A stretch of 64,000 nucleotides of DNA. It comes from Corbicula japonica. Its lineage: Eukaryota; Mollusca; Bivalvia; Venerida; Cyrenidae. The notes below the pieces were generated by a model. It was not told where the DNA came from, made no database searches, and saw nothing but the letters and a program-made list of their open reading frames with translations. Position 1 is the stretch's first letter. Every line of letters starts with the position of its first letter. The translations under genes and the position numbers were made by a program. This document shows, piece by piece, positions 36,838-48,700 of this stretch. The stretch lies in contig JAZAYU010000010.1 in NCBI GenBank assembly GCA_038501625.1, forward strand, positions 4,982,912 through 5,046,911, given 5' to 3'.

Positions 36838-36975
36838 AAGGTTATAGAACTGAGCATGGAAACCAGTCTCAAATCTCAAGCATCTGATTGGCTGAAATGG
36901 CGACCAGTCGCCATTTCAGCCAATCAGATGCTTGAGATTTGAGACTGGTTTCCATGCTCAGTTTTATAACCTTGG
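36838..36975. repeat. Palindromic MITE, family H, best copy (9)
   Basis: Arms of about 67 nt pair almost perfectly around a centre at 36905 (ATGGCGAC-CA-GTCGCCAT). The left arm begins AAGGTTATAGAACTGAGC and the right arm ends GCTCAGTTTTATAACCTT. Each arm carries ATTGGCTGAAATGG, an inverted CCAAT motif. There is no ORF. Transcribed, it would fold into a long hairpin with nearly no loop. Confidence 0.9.
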
Positions 36976-37030
36976 GCATAGGAATCAGATTAATAAGCTA
37001 TGTTGTTGAAAATTAAAATTGAACGTTTCT

Positions 37031-39119
37031 ATGCCCCCGCCATGTAATGGCGGAAGGGCATATAGTGTTCACCCTGGCTGTGTGTGTGTCAGTGTGTGTG
37101 TATGTTCGAAAATCGTGTCCGCTCTGTAACTTTGTTATTTCTTATTGGATTTTAAAATAACTTGGTATGAATGTTCACCATATCAAGACGGTGTGTCGCG
37201 TACAATACCCATGCCTGTAGGCCCAAGGTCAAGGTCACTGTTACTAAAAATAGAATTTTCTTGTCCGGGCTGTAACTTCCGTATGAATTGTCCGGGCTGT
37301 AACTTCCTTATGAATGGAGGAATTTCAAAATAACTTTGCACAAATGTTTACCATTACTAGGCGGTGTGTCGCGTACAACACCCATGCCTGTAGGTCCAAG
37401 GTCAAGGTCACTGTTACTAAAAATAGAATTTTGTTGGGAAAATCTTGTCCGCTCTGTAACCTTGTTATTTCTTATTGGATTTTAAAATAACTTGGTATAA
37501 TTGTTCATTATATCAGGACGATGTGTCGTGTACAATACCCATGCCTGTAGGTCCAAGGTCAAGGTCACTGTTACTGAAAATAGAATTTTCTTGTCCGGGC
37601 TGTAACTTCCTTATGAATGGAGTGATTTCAAAATAACTTGGCACAAATGTTCACCATGACAATGCGGTGTGTCGCGTACAACACCCATGCCTGTAGGTCC
37701 AAGGTCAAGGTCACTGTTTCTAAAAATAGAATTTGTTGGGAAAATCTTGCCCGCTCTGTAACTTTGTTATTTCTTATTGGATTTTAAAATAACTTGGTTT
37801 AAATGTTCATTATATAAAGACGATGTGTCGCGTATAATACCCATGCCTGTAGGTCCAAGGTCAAGGTCTCTGTTACTAAAAATAGAATTTTCTTGTACAT
37901 GCTATAACTTTGTTATTAACAGAGTTATTTCAAAATAATTTGGCACAAATGTTCACTATGACAAGGCGTTGTGTTGCGTACAATACCAATGCCTGTAGGT
38001 CCAAGGTCAAGGTCACTATTACTAAAAACAGAATTTTCTTGTCTAGGCTGTGAGTTTGTTATTACTTATAATTCGATTTTAAAATAACTTGGTATAAATC
38101 TTCACCATGACAAGGCAGTGTGTCGCGTACGATACCCATGCCTTTAGGTCCAAGGTCAAGGTCACTGTTACTAAAAATAGAATTTTCTTGTCCGGGCTGT
38201 AACTTTGTTATGAATAGAGTGATTTCATTATAACTTGGAACAAATGTTCACCATGACAAAATGATTTGTCACATACCTTGCTAATGCTTATAGGTTCAAG
38301 GTCATGGCCACTGTTACTAAAAATAGAATTTTCTTGTCTGGGCTATAACTTCCTTATAAATGAAGGAATTTCAAAATATCTAGGCACAAATGTTCACTAT
38401 TACAAGGTGGTGTGTGGCATGTAATACCCATGCCTGTAGGTCTAAGGTCAATGTCACTGTTACTAAAAATAGAATTTTCTTGTTTGGGCTATGACTTTGT
38501 TATGAATGGAGGGATTTCAAAATCGTACAATACCCGTGTCTGTAGGTCCAAGGTCAAGGTCATTGTTACTTAAATTAGAATTTTCTTGTTTGTGCTATTA
38601 CTTTTTTAATGAAAGGATTTCAAAATGTTCACCATGTCAAGGCGGTGTGTCGCGTACAATACCCGTGGCTGCAGGTCCTTCAAAAGTACTTAATAGTGAT
38701 GTTAGTGATAATAATACTGGTATGCTGTTGAACCCTGCTAATAACAACAGTACCTCTTCTTTTAAAAGTGGTCCTAATAGTGTGATAGTTTTATTATTAG
38801 GGATTCTACATGTGTTGATTGCAATTTGATACAATGGTATAGAATGATTATTGTTTTGAAGGGGAAATAAACGCTTTGCAAAGTCTATATGTATGTTTAT
38901 AATGTTTTCATCCATACCCACTGACTTCTTCACAGAAATTTCCTTTATGAGCAGACAACAGTGCTGCAACAAATAATTTACATGATCTTCAAATTTATTC
39001 ATATTCTTATTATTACTAGCACATCACTTTATTTGAAATGCTACTATTCGCATCAGTGCAATTCAGTGTCGGGTAACATGCATAGCGGGGGCATCCGTGT
39101 CCTATGGACACATTTCTTG
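37031..39119 (+). mobile_element. HINE-type Helentron E6 (2.1 kb)
   Basis: The 5' end ATGCCCCCGCCATG contains its own stem (CGCCATGTAATGGCG) and is complemented by CGGGGGCAT at 39086-39094. The hairpin GTGTCCTATGGACAC (39097-39111) is followed by ATTTCTTG and TTT. The body has about nine repeats around GTAGGTCCAAGGTCAAGGTC and AAAATAGAATTTTCTTG. Some units read CTTGTCCGCTCTG and others CTTGTCCGGGCTG in rough alternation. Confidence 0.8.
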
Positions 39120-41130
39120 TTTTATTTTTGGTGCATAAAACAAGCATTATTGCTATAGTTTTTTACGGGAGGGTGCAAAAATATATATTTTGTATATGTA
39201 TCGCGTAGTTTTTCAAAGTTATCAAGTGTCGGTTTTTTTCCCTAGATATATGTGTAGTGTGGAGAGTAAAAGCAGTTGATTTATCTAAATTATTTATTAA
39301 CATTTTATAAAAAGGTATGTATTTCATAGCGGGGATTTTAAATGATTATGGTTACAGGTTGTAACCTTGTGGTGTTTTAAGCAAAAAAAAAAAATACAAC
39401 GATGAAAATGCACGTTAGCACAGTCGACTCAGTCATAATTGTTAACTCAAAACACCGATTAAAACAACAGGTTTATAAAACTCGGATATAGAATTTAATA
39501 ACATTAAATCACGTCAAGTTAAAAACAAATTTGTTATCATGGACTCCAACACAGGAATCCGTCGTCTTTTTTTAGTTGTATGTATAGACCGGTTTCAGAT
39601 AGTACGTCGGCGACTGTGCTCCTACTGTCTCTTATTGGTTAAAATCCAATTTGCTGCGATAGCGTTAAGGCCGCATTTTAATCTTATTTACTCTCGTAAG
39701 ATATACAAACTATCATTAGTGTTGAGAGACTGGCCATGTCAGCGCAAAAGTAACCTAGACCTACTCCCGTCCCTATGTTCTGTTGTATATTCATATGTCT
39801 ATTATACAGTAATAACGAATACATACAAGAAAAACAACTCTTCCATGTACTTTATTGAAATGCATTTTACCTCCCTTATATCAGAACAGATGATTCAGCA
39901 TATAAGAAAAAAAAGAAAACGAAAATATAAAAAATAGATGTAGCTGGTTCGAGGCTAGACAAAAACCAGACTTCAGATTGTTTCCGTCTCAATACTCTAC
40001 GCTAGCAATTTGTTGTAGACTCTTCATTGCAGAGCATTAAAACAAGCCACGTGTCCCGATGCCTAGAAAGAGCGTGTTACAGTCTCGGCATAAACACAGC
40101 TAGTACAATCGCTTCTGTTTGATATTTTGTAAATAAATAACGGTCAAAATTAACTATTTTTCAATTTCTTTTCAGAAAATACAGGTGTGCGTAAGTATTA
40201 TATTATTTAAACGAATTTGAATATCCTAATGTACGCTGGATATTTTACTTCATTTGTTCCGGCAATAAAACAGACAACTTTGCTAAACATTTTACAATTA
40301 CATGTTTACCGTAAACAATGCAAAAAAACTGAAATAGATGACGGTCAGTTTACATTTCTTTACATTGTGCAGCAAGTGCTCAACCCTAATTTAAAAACAT
40401 GCGGTCTAACGAAAACCTTGACGGACCCCTATTGTACTTTCTTAATATGTCATGTTTGTTAAGCTCTTCTCTGTAAAGCAAAGAAATATCAATTTGTTCA
40501 AGTGTTGTTAACTGGTTTCTTTCTGTTATTATTTTTAATTTTCGTAAAATAGATTAAAATTATAATAAAAGTTATTATCGTAAACACTTGCGAGCGGTTT
40601 ACAAATAATAATTACCATGTTGTGATTGTTTATTAACAGAAGGACAGTAAAGGATCAAATAGTTATTTTTTCTTCACTCAACTACCTAAATACAGATGGA
40701 AACTTGTTTAATTTTGAGCGATGAGTCGAACTTTCCACCTTCTTCGGTGATTTTCACCACAATGTAGGGACTGTCTGCAAAAACCATTGCAGTTTTATAT
40801 AGCTTATGTTGGCCTAGAACAATTGCAATCACTAACGTCATTTAAATCGGCGTAAGTAATAGATAAAAGTAAAAATACTTACATTTGTTTCACTCTCATC
40901 CGCAACTCGAGCCGCTCTTATCATCCGAGCCTGACGTTGTCATCCGAGCGCTGATTATTGGGATACATACCGTGATATAGGTGCACCTGAACACTTACTT
41001 TTGACCCAAATGGTATACCATAGACCTAGCCCCAATATCACGAACAATCTTGTGCTCAAACTCAACTTTCAACTCAACACATTTATGCAAACTCTGAGTA
41101 AGGGTTGGTTATTTATTTGGAATATTAATA
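39120..41130. other. Gene-free spacer with one unassigned ORF
   Basis: The longest frame, 39539-39937 on the plus strand (132 codons), has a K/R-rich end (IRKKRKRKYKK) and no domain I recognise. Its composition does not stand out, so I do not call it a gene. The rest is AT-rich unique-looking sequence. Confidence 0.4.
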
Positions 41131-42357
41131 ATCAAAGCGCTGAAAGCGTTGAAAGACTTTCGCGCCGCAGCAGAATGTCAACTCTGGCTAACATCGTTTA
41201 ATATGTGCACACGATAGAAACTGCATGTCAACTTAAATACTTGCTCACGGCCAGTATGAAAGAGTAGTCAAACATCTGCTATAAAATCCCCACAAAATAC
41301 CCCAGAATGCGGGATTTGGCATATAGATTTTCAAATTTTCCCGGACCCCCCCATGATAAGTTAGGCCTCTTACAAATTAATTTGGGCCTCATAAACGGAC
41401 TGATTTTCTAGCTTAGTTAAAATTAACATTGTTAAAAAATAACTCGCTGAGTTGAACCCCCCTTGCTGAAATCCTGGATCCGCCCCTGTCTACTATTGTA
41501 AATGCAAATGTTATGTAGTGTATAAGCTGGCTAAACAATACTAAATCCTGTAGAGTATACTTCTAGTATCAGTGAGACATAAGCTATTAATATTAATTAG
41601 TAGGCGGTGCTACTTAAACTTTGTAGAGAATGTTCATTCATAGTATCATGTTACATCTCCGATGAGTAATTGCCAGCATTTAACAGGCATTGGCCAATGT
41701 TAAGATAAGCACAACCGTTATTTCCTGGTTAGAGATAAAACGAATTCAATTAAGAGAGTAATAAGAGATTGCTAAACTGTTAATTGTCTAAAACAAAACA
41801 ACATCCTGATAAAAAGAGACGTGTTTCTCGCTGACCTGAATACAGTTTAGTCACTGATCACGTGACTGATTTCTTTATAATTGAATTTTTAATATCCCTT
41901 AATTTTTGTTTGAACAACAACATAATATTGTTTTCTTCTTTTCTTTGTCGCACTGTCTGTACAAATGTTCGTCATCGTTCGTAATAAATTTAAATATGCA
42001 CTACTTTCTGACGCCGCACAACTATGGAACTTGTTAGGCGTAACTAAACTACTCATGCATAATTAGCTGTTTGTTCACTAACGTAGCTGGACGTGATTTC
42101 ACTCAACATTTGTTTGATGGAGTTTTTGGCATGGACGCTACAAAATTACCATGACACGTACTATAGATCACTATTCTTTCGTAGAATTGTGTGCTTGAAT
42201 GTACTTAAAACGTCTGCATTTCATTTCGGCCTGCTCTCGCGGTGACCACAAAACCCCGCTGACTTGAATACGCTCGATGTCGCAGTGATACACCGGAAGT
42301 TAAAAACTGCGCGTCGCCGTGTTCTAGACTTCTAGGTTAACATGCGCGAAAGTCTAA
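41131..42357. repeat. 1.2-kb tandem duplication, first copy
   Basis: It begins ATCAAAGCGCTGAAAGCG, and the same sequence restarts at 42358. Within it, AGACTTTCGCGC at 41154 and its exact complement GCGCGAAAGTCT at 42344-42355 look like short terminal inverted repeats. It contains TGGATCCGCCCCTG and a palindrome near AGTCACTGATCACGTGACT. No gene is seen. Confidence 0.85.
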
Positions 42358-43615
42358 ATCAAAGCGCTGAAAGCGTTGAAAGACTTTCGCGCCGGAGAAT
42401 TACATTACGCAGCAGAATGTCAACTCTGGCTAACATCGTTTAATATGTGCACACGATAGAAACTGCATGTCAACTTAAATACTTGCTCACGGCCAGTATG
42501 AAAGAGAAGTCAAACATCGGCTATAAAATCCCCACAAAATACCCCAGAATGCTGGATTTGGCATATAGATTTTCAAATTTTCCCGGACCCCCCATGATAA
42601 GTTAGGCCTCTTACAATTTAATTTGGGCCTCATAAACGGACTGATTTTCTAGCTTAGTTAAAAATTAACATTGTTAAAAAATAACTCGCTGAGTTGAACC
42701 CCCCTTGCTGAAATCCTGGATCCGCCCCTGTCTACTATTGTAAATGCAAATGTTATGTAGTGTATAAGCTGGCTTAACAATACTAAATCCTGTAGAGTAT
42801 ACTTCTAGTATCAATGAGACATAAGCTATTAATATTAATTAGTAGGCGGTGCTACTTAAACTTTGTAGAGAATGTTCATTCATAGTATCATGTTACATCT
42901 CCGATGAGTAATTTCCATCATTTAACAAGCAATGGCCAATGTTAAGATAAGCACAACCGTTATTTCCTGGTTAGAGATAAAACGAATTCAATTAAGAGAG
43001 TAATAAGAGATTGCTAAACTGTTCATTGTCTAAAACAAAACATCATCCTGATAAAAAGAGACGTGTTTCTCGCTGACCTGAATACAGTTTAGTCACTGAT
43101 CACGTGACTGATTTCTTTATAATTGGGTTTTTAATATCCCTTCATTTTTGTTTGAAAAACAGCATAATATTGTTTTCTTCTTTTCTTTGTCGCACTGTCT
43201 GTAAAAATGTTCGTCATCGTTCGTAATAAATTTACTTTCTTAATATGCATTACTTTCTGACGCCGCACAACTATGGAACTTGTTAGGCGTAACTAAACTA
43301 CTCATGCATATTTAGCTGTTTGTTCACAAACGTAGCTGGACGTGATTTCACTCAACATTTGTTTGATGGAGTTTTTGGCATGGACGCTACAAAATTACAC
43401 GGACACGTACTATAGATCACTATTCTTTCGTGGAATTGTGTGCTTGAATGTGCTTAAAACGTCTGCATTTCATTTCGGCCTGCTCTCGCGTTGACCACAA
43501 AACCCGCTTACTTGAATACGCTCGATGTCGCAGTGATACACCGGAAGTTAAAAACTGCGCGTCGCCGTGTTCTAGACTTCTAGCTTAAGACTTTCGCGCA
43601 TGCGCGCGAAAGTTT
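42358..43615. repeat. 1.2-kb tandem duplication, second copy
   Basis: Matches the first copy with scattered differences and a 14-bp insertion near 42396 (GGAGAATTACATTA). It ends in a longer palindrome, CTTTCGCGCATGCGCGCGAA, where the first copy has a short end. Confidence 0.85.
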
Positions 43616-45400
43616 AAAAATGAAATAAAATCTTTCTATTATGAAGGAAATATTTCAGATAACACCAATTCCTGCTGAGATATTCTAGAAAAAATGTTTG
43701 AGTTCAAACTCAAATATTTGAGATTCTACTCAAACATTTTTTTTGTAATTTTTAATCAGAATATATGGTTAGCAAATTTTTAAAACTGCATTCAAAACAA
43801 AAAATATTATATGAACTTTTTTTAAAACTAAATCAATCAAATATACCGTATAACTTCAAAATTTGAAAATTATTTGATTGAGTTGAGTTTAAAATCCAAC
43901 TCAATATTTTTGTGATACTGGGGCCTGGTCCGCCTCGAGACGGTGAACGTGTTTACCGAACCCACTGACCGGAAACTATCTGAATAAATGCAATACACGC
44001 TAAGATAGCAGGTTGCTGCACCCACTAAGTTAGCGATTGATGACACGGCCTCAGATAAACAAGTAAGTCGTGGAACCGGGTGGGTCCCAAAGCTGTGGAA
44101 GTGATTGTTTGAGCAGGCAAAACAGGTTTGTCATTGCGTTCATCCCGCGTTTTAATATGTCCCTAGCGAAACGCTGGTCGGTCCGACCGTGCTAACTGGC
44201 CTTCTAAATATATATGACACAGTCACCGTACATTACATTGTGCGCTGTAATCTTGTTACACCAACAAAGTAAGCGATTTATTATCTTAATTCGCTGTCTT
44301 CTTATCTATGTGTGTAGGATAAACGAAATTAATTAATTAAGTAACTAGTTAATTAGGTTTTACAAGAACATGTGAATAAGTGCGTGAGTGATTGGTTGGT
44401 TGATTGATCGATCAATTCATTCAATCATTAACGTAACATACGCGGTTGATTGATTATTTGGTTCGTTTATTAATTTTCATTCATCAATAAATAAATTCGA
44501 TTTCATTAATTAGTTCGTGTGGTCATTAATCCATCGATTAAGAAACTAATAAATCAAATAAAATGTTATCTTTGCATTCCTTTTTTTTCTTTTTATTTCT
44601 TTCTTTAAACTTATTTGTGTGTGTTAATTTATTGAAATCACTAAAAGTTGTAATCATTAAACGGGTCCTGCAAATATTTATTGAAGGAGTTCAGAAGTTC
44701 ATGAATTAGGCTACAGCTAATACATGTTTACTTTCTTATCCACATTTTTGCAGAAAAGGGGGTAATGGGCTTTTAGTATTTTGAATCGAGCAGAGTAATT
44801 TAAAAGTTATGCAAGGTATCAAGGTTGACTGTTTCACTGCGCATGTCTGTACTTTCAGCAGACAGCGACAGTAGTAAACCAATTTTGTCTGGCGGCTATA
44901 ACCGCCAGAGAATCCTTAGCGAGTTTCAGTTATCTCTCCTTGAGGTTTAAATTAGACGGTATTATTCCCCACGTTTACAAGTACATAACAACACCAGCGA
45001 GTGTTAGGTTTAAAAATACAATGAACTTGGAGTCATATTACAGATGTATGTTTACCATTATCCCAACTGGGTTGCTGATAACAATTTGATGCCACTTAAC
45101 CTGGTAACTGATTTATTGCAATACATATGTTTGGAATGCCTACATTTACTGTGATATGTTAAACATTCGAGATGCACAAATGCTGCACAATGCTTGCCAT
45201 ATAATGTTGTTCAGTGCGCTGTTTACACCTTCTTGTTGCTGGTTTATAAAGTATAAGCTGTACTATTTCTAATCTTAATCACAAATAGTGCATATTTACT
45301 CGATCATGCTTTATCCATGTCATGGTTTATCATGAATTATTGCGATGAGCAATAAGCCTTGTTGATAAGCAGCTTGAGAGAGAGTTTTTAAAATAGATAC
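43616..45400. other. Spacer upstream of the glutamate transporter
   Basis: No gene is seen. From 44330 to 44530 a loose tetranucleotide tract (ATTA, GATT, ATCA) forms low-complexity DNA. At 43690-43740 and 43855-43910 there are short inverted stretches (GAGTTCAAACTCAAATATTTGAG). Confidence 0.5.
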
Positions 45401-45404
45401 TCAG

Positions 45405-45716
45405 AGCAAGTGTGACGTCCTCCAGCAGCCAATCAGAGGCCTCTAGATTTTGGTTTACAACAGTCGTTTATTTTCTGATGACGACGGAGAAAGAGTCTAG
45501 GTATCAAGGCTTATTCAAAACTTTAAGGAAACCGTGTATTACATATACTAACACTGGTGTTGAAAACCAAGAGCAGCTTAACACCAAAGTTATATACTCC
45601 TGAATTTTTGGTTTCACGCGTAAGAGAAAAAATCTCTGGCCTAACAACCAAGCTGCCTGATACATACTGTGAATGTGTTAGAACGCGAGTTAGTAACATA
45701 CTAATATTTTTAAACA
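45405..45716 (+). promoter_or_regulatory. Candidate promoter and 5' leader of the glutamate transporter
   Basis: TGTGACGTCC (a CRE half site) near 45409 and AGCCAATCAGAGG (CCAAT box) near 45427 stand about 290 bp before the start codon. No TATA box is clear. The assignment is inferred from motif and position. Confidence 0.35.
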
Positions 45717-48700
45717 ATGGATATCCAAAAACAAGCTTCGACAAAGGAAAACTGCATGTGTTTTTTACGAAAGAATTTGCTGGTGCTTTTAACGATCCTT
45801 GGCGTGGTTTTTGGACTGGCGATTGGATTCGGGGTTAGAGAGACAATACCTTCGGCCGACACCATTATGTGGATAGGTAAGTGTTGTTCAATGTGTATCT
45901 TAACAGTGAGCGCTGCCTACAATCTATTTAATGAGAGCTGTCTAAAATATATTTTAACAGAATCTTTGATGAATTGCACGCTCGTGGAATGTTTTATTAC
46001 GGTTGTTTCCTTCCGTGACTGAGCGAGCAGACCGCAGGTCCCTTATCGATGCGGGTTCGAGACCTTCAGGAGTCGAAGATGTGAGGAAGCTGACCAGATA
46101 GATTACGGAAGGTTGTTTCACAAAACATTGATCAAACGGCATATTTACTTCTAATGAAACTTAGAAACTCACGTTCAGCGGTGATTGGTGCAGTCAGATA
46201 CAAATAGAGTAATATACAAACAGCCGAAAAGGGGTGAGCCACAAGTTCCTATAACGTTAGCAAACCGTCTTCTTTGAAGCGGGGACATTGTATCCAGTCT
46301 CAAATCTCAAGCATCTGATTGGCTGAAATGGCGACTGGTCGCCATTTCAGCCAATCAGATGCTTGAGATTTGAGACTGGCCTCCTGATTTAGTTTTATTA
46401 TCTTGGACCCGGCTTAATTGAAATTGTGTTGCCAAAGGGAATTGATGATGGCAGCGTGGAAAAAAACACTAAACGCGTTTCATGTTCAATGTTATAAATT
46501 TTACGGTACAAGGTCCCAGGCGAGCGTCCGTTCGTTTTGTTACATTACGGAGCAAACATGAAAGACAAAAGGCAGGGGTGTTACATTAACTGTTAGTATA
46601 TAAAACAGAAAAGAAGGGAAACACATTGAGACGAAAAATTCTCCTGTGCATTGAACCATAAAACATTTATAAGCTCTCCCAACTGGCAATGATTTTTCTA
46701 AGTGTCGGAATATGACTTGTTGTGAAACATTAAGCGTAAACACATATTTCAAGAGGATATAGCACTTGGTTTATCTGCACTTAAGCATGTGCACATGTGA
46801 CCTAATTATGCTGCAGTACTTGTTTTCAAAGTTTTCAACTTTCGTTTACATTCGTAATACTATAGATGATTGTAAAATTCTCCCATTGTGAATTTTACAT
46901 TATCACATATGAATAACGCTTAAACAAGAACTTGTTAATGCTTATCTCGGAGCACAATCAATAACCATTTACACTCTTCTGAGGAATGTAATATTTGATG
47001 ATTATTAGAACATTTTGGCCATTTATTATTGTTGATACATTTTGACATCGCGCGCATTTTTATAATTTACGGCCTCCGACAGCTAAATTAATTAACACAT
47101 TCAATTGGGAGTGTAACATTTCAAAATCTGTAATATATATTTTAATATATCTTTGAGAGGAAGTAAACAAAGTTTCGTTAAAACTGGGCAAAAAAACTTT
47201 GTTGTGACCAGTCGCCTTTTCAACTAATCAGATACCTCTTGAGATTTGAGACTGGTTTCCAATCTCAGTTTTATAACCTTGAGCCCTTATGTGAGTAATC
47301 CATGCATAGTTTTGTGAACTTTCAGGGCTTCCTGGAGAAATGTACATGCGGATGTTGAAGATGATGATTCTGCCACTGATTATCTCCACAGTTATAACAG
47401 GCAAGTGACCATTCCTGTCAACATCTCAATGCATGCAGTTATAACAGGCAAGTGACCACTCCTGTCATCATCTCAATGCATGCAGATATAACAGGCAAGT
47501 GACCACTCCTGTCAACATCTCAATGAATGCAGTTATAACAGGCAAGTGACCACTCCTGTCAACATCTCAATGCATGCAGTTATAACAGGCAAGTGACCAC
47601 TCCTGTCAACATCTCAATGCATGCAGTTATAACAGGCAAGTGACCACTCCTGTCAACATCTCAATGCATGCAGTTATAACAGGCAAGTGACCACTCGTGT
47701 CAACATCTCAATGCATGCAGTTATAACAGGCAAGTGACCACTCCTGTCAACATCTCAATGCATGCAGTTACAACAGGCAAGTGACCACTCCTGTCAACAT
47801 CTCAATGCATGCAGTTACAACAGGCAAGTGACCACTCCTGTCAACATCTCAATGCATGCAGTTACAACAGGCAAGTGACCACTCCTGTCAACATCTCAAT
47901 GCATGCAGTTACAACAGGCAAGTGACCACTCCTGTCAACATCTCAATGCATGCAGTTACAACAGGCAAGTGACCACTCCTGTCAACATCTCAATGCATGC
48001 AGTTACAACAGGCAAGTGACCACTCCTGTCAACATCTCAATGCATGCAGTTACAACAGGCAAGTGACCACTCCTGTCAACATCTCAATGCATGCAGTTAT
48101 AACAGGCAAGTGACCACTCCTGTCAACATCTCAATGCATGCAGTTATAACAGGCAAGAGACCACTCCTGTCAACATCTCAATGCATGCAGTTATAACAGG
48201 CAAGTGACCACTCCTGTCAACATCTCAATGCATGCAGTTATAACAGGCAAGTGACCACTCGTGTCAACATCTCAATGCATGCAGTTATAACAGGCAAGTG
48301 ACCACTCGTGTCAACATCTCAATGCATGCAGTTATAACAGGCAAGTGACCACTCGTGTCAACATCTCAATGCATGCAGTTATAACAGGCAAGTGACCACT
48401 CGTGTCAACATCTCAATGCATCAATGCATGCAGTTAAAACAGGCAAGTGACCACTCCTGTCAGCATTTCAATGCATGCAGTTATAACAGGCAAGTGACCA
48501 CTCCTGTCAACATTTCAATGCATGCAGTTATAACAGGCAAGTGACCACTCGTGTCAACATCTCAATGCATGCAGTTATAACAGGCAAGTGACCACTCGTG
48601 TCAACATCTCAATGCATGCAGTTATAACAGGCAAGTGAACACTCGTGTCGACATCTCAATGCATGCAGTTATAACAGGCAAGTGACCACTCCTGTCAACA

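Noticed and set aside
39539..39937. 132-codon ORF as a gene
   Set aside because: No domain, no splice context and no promoter signal; its length is within chance for AT-rich spacer of this size.
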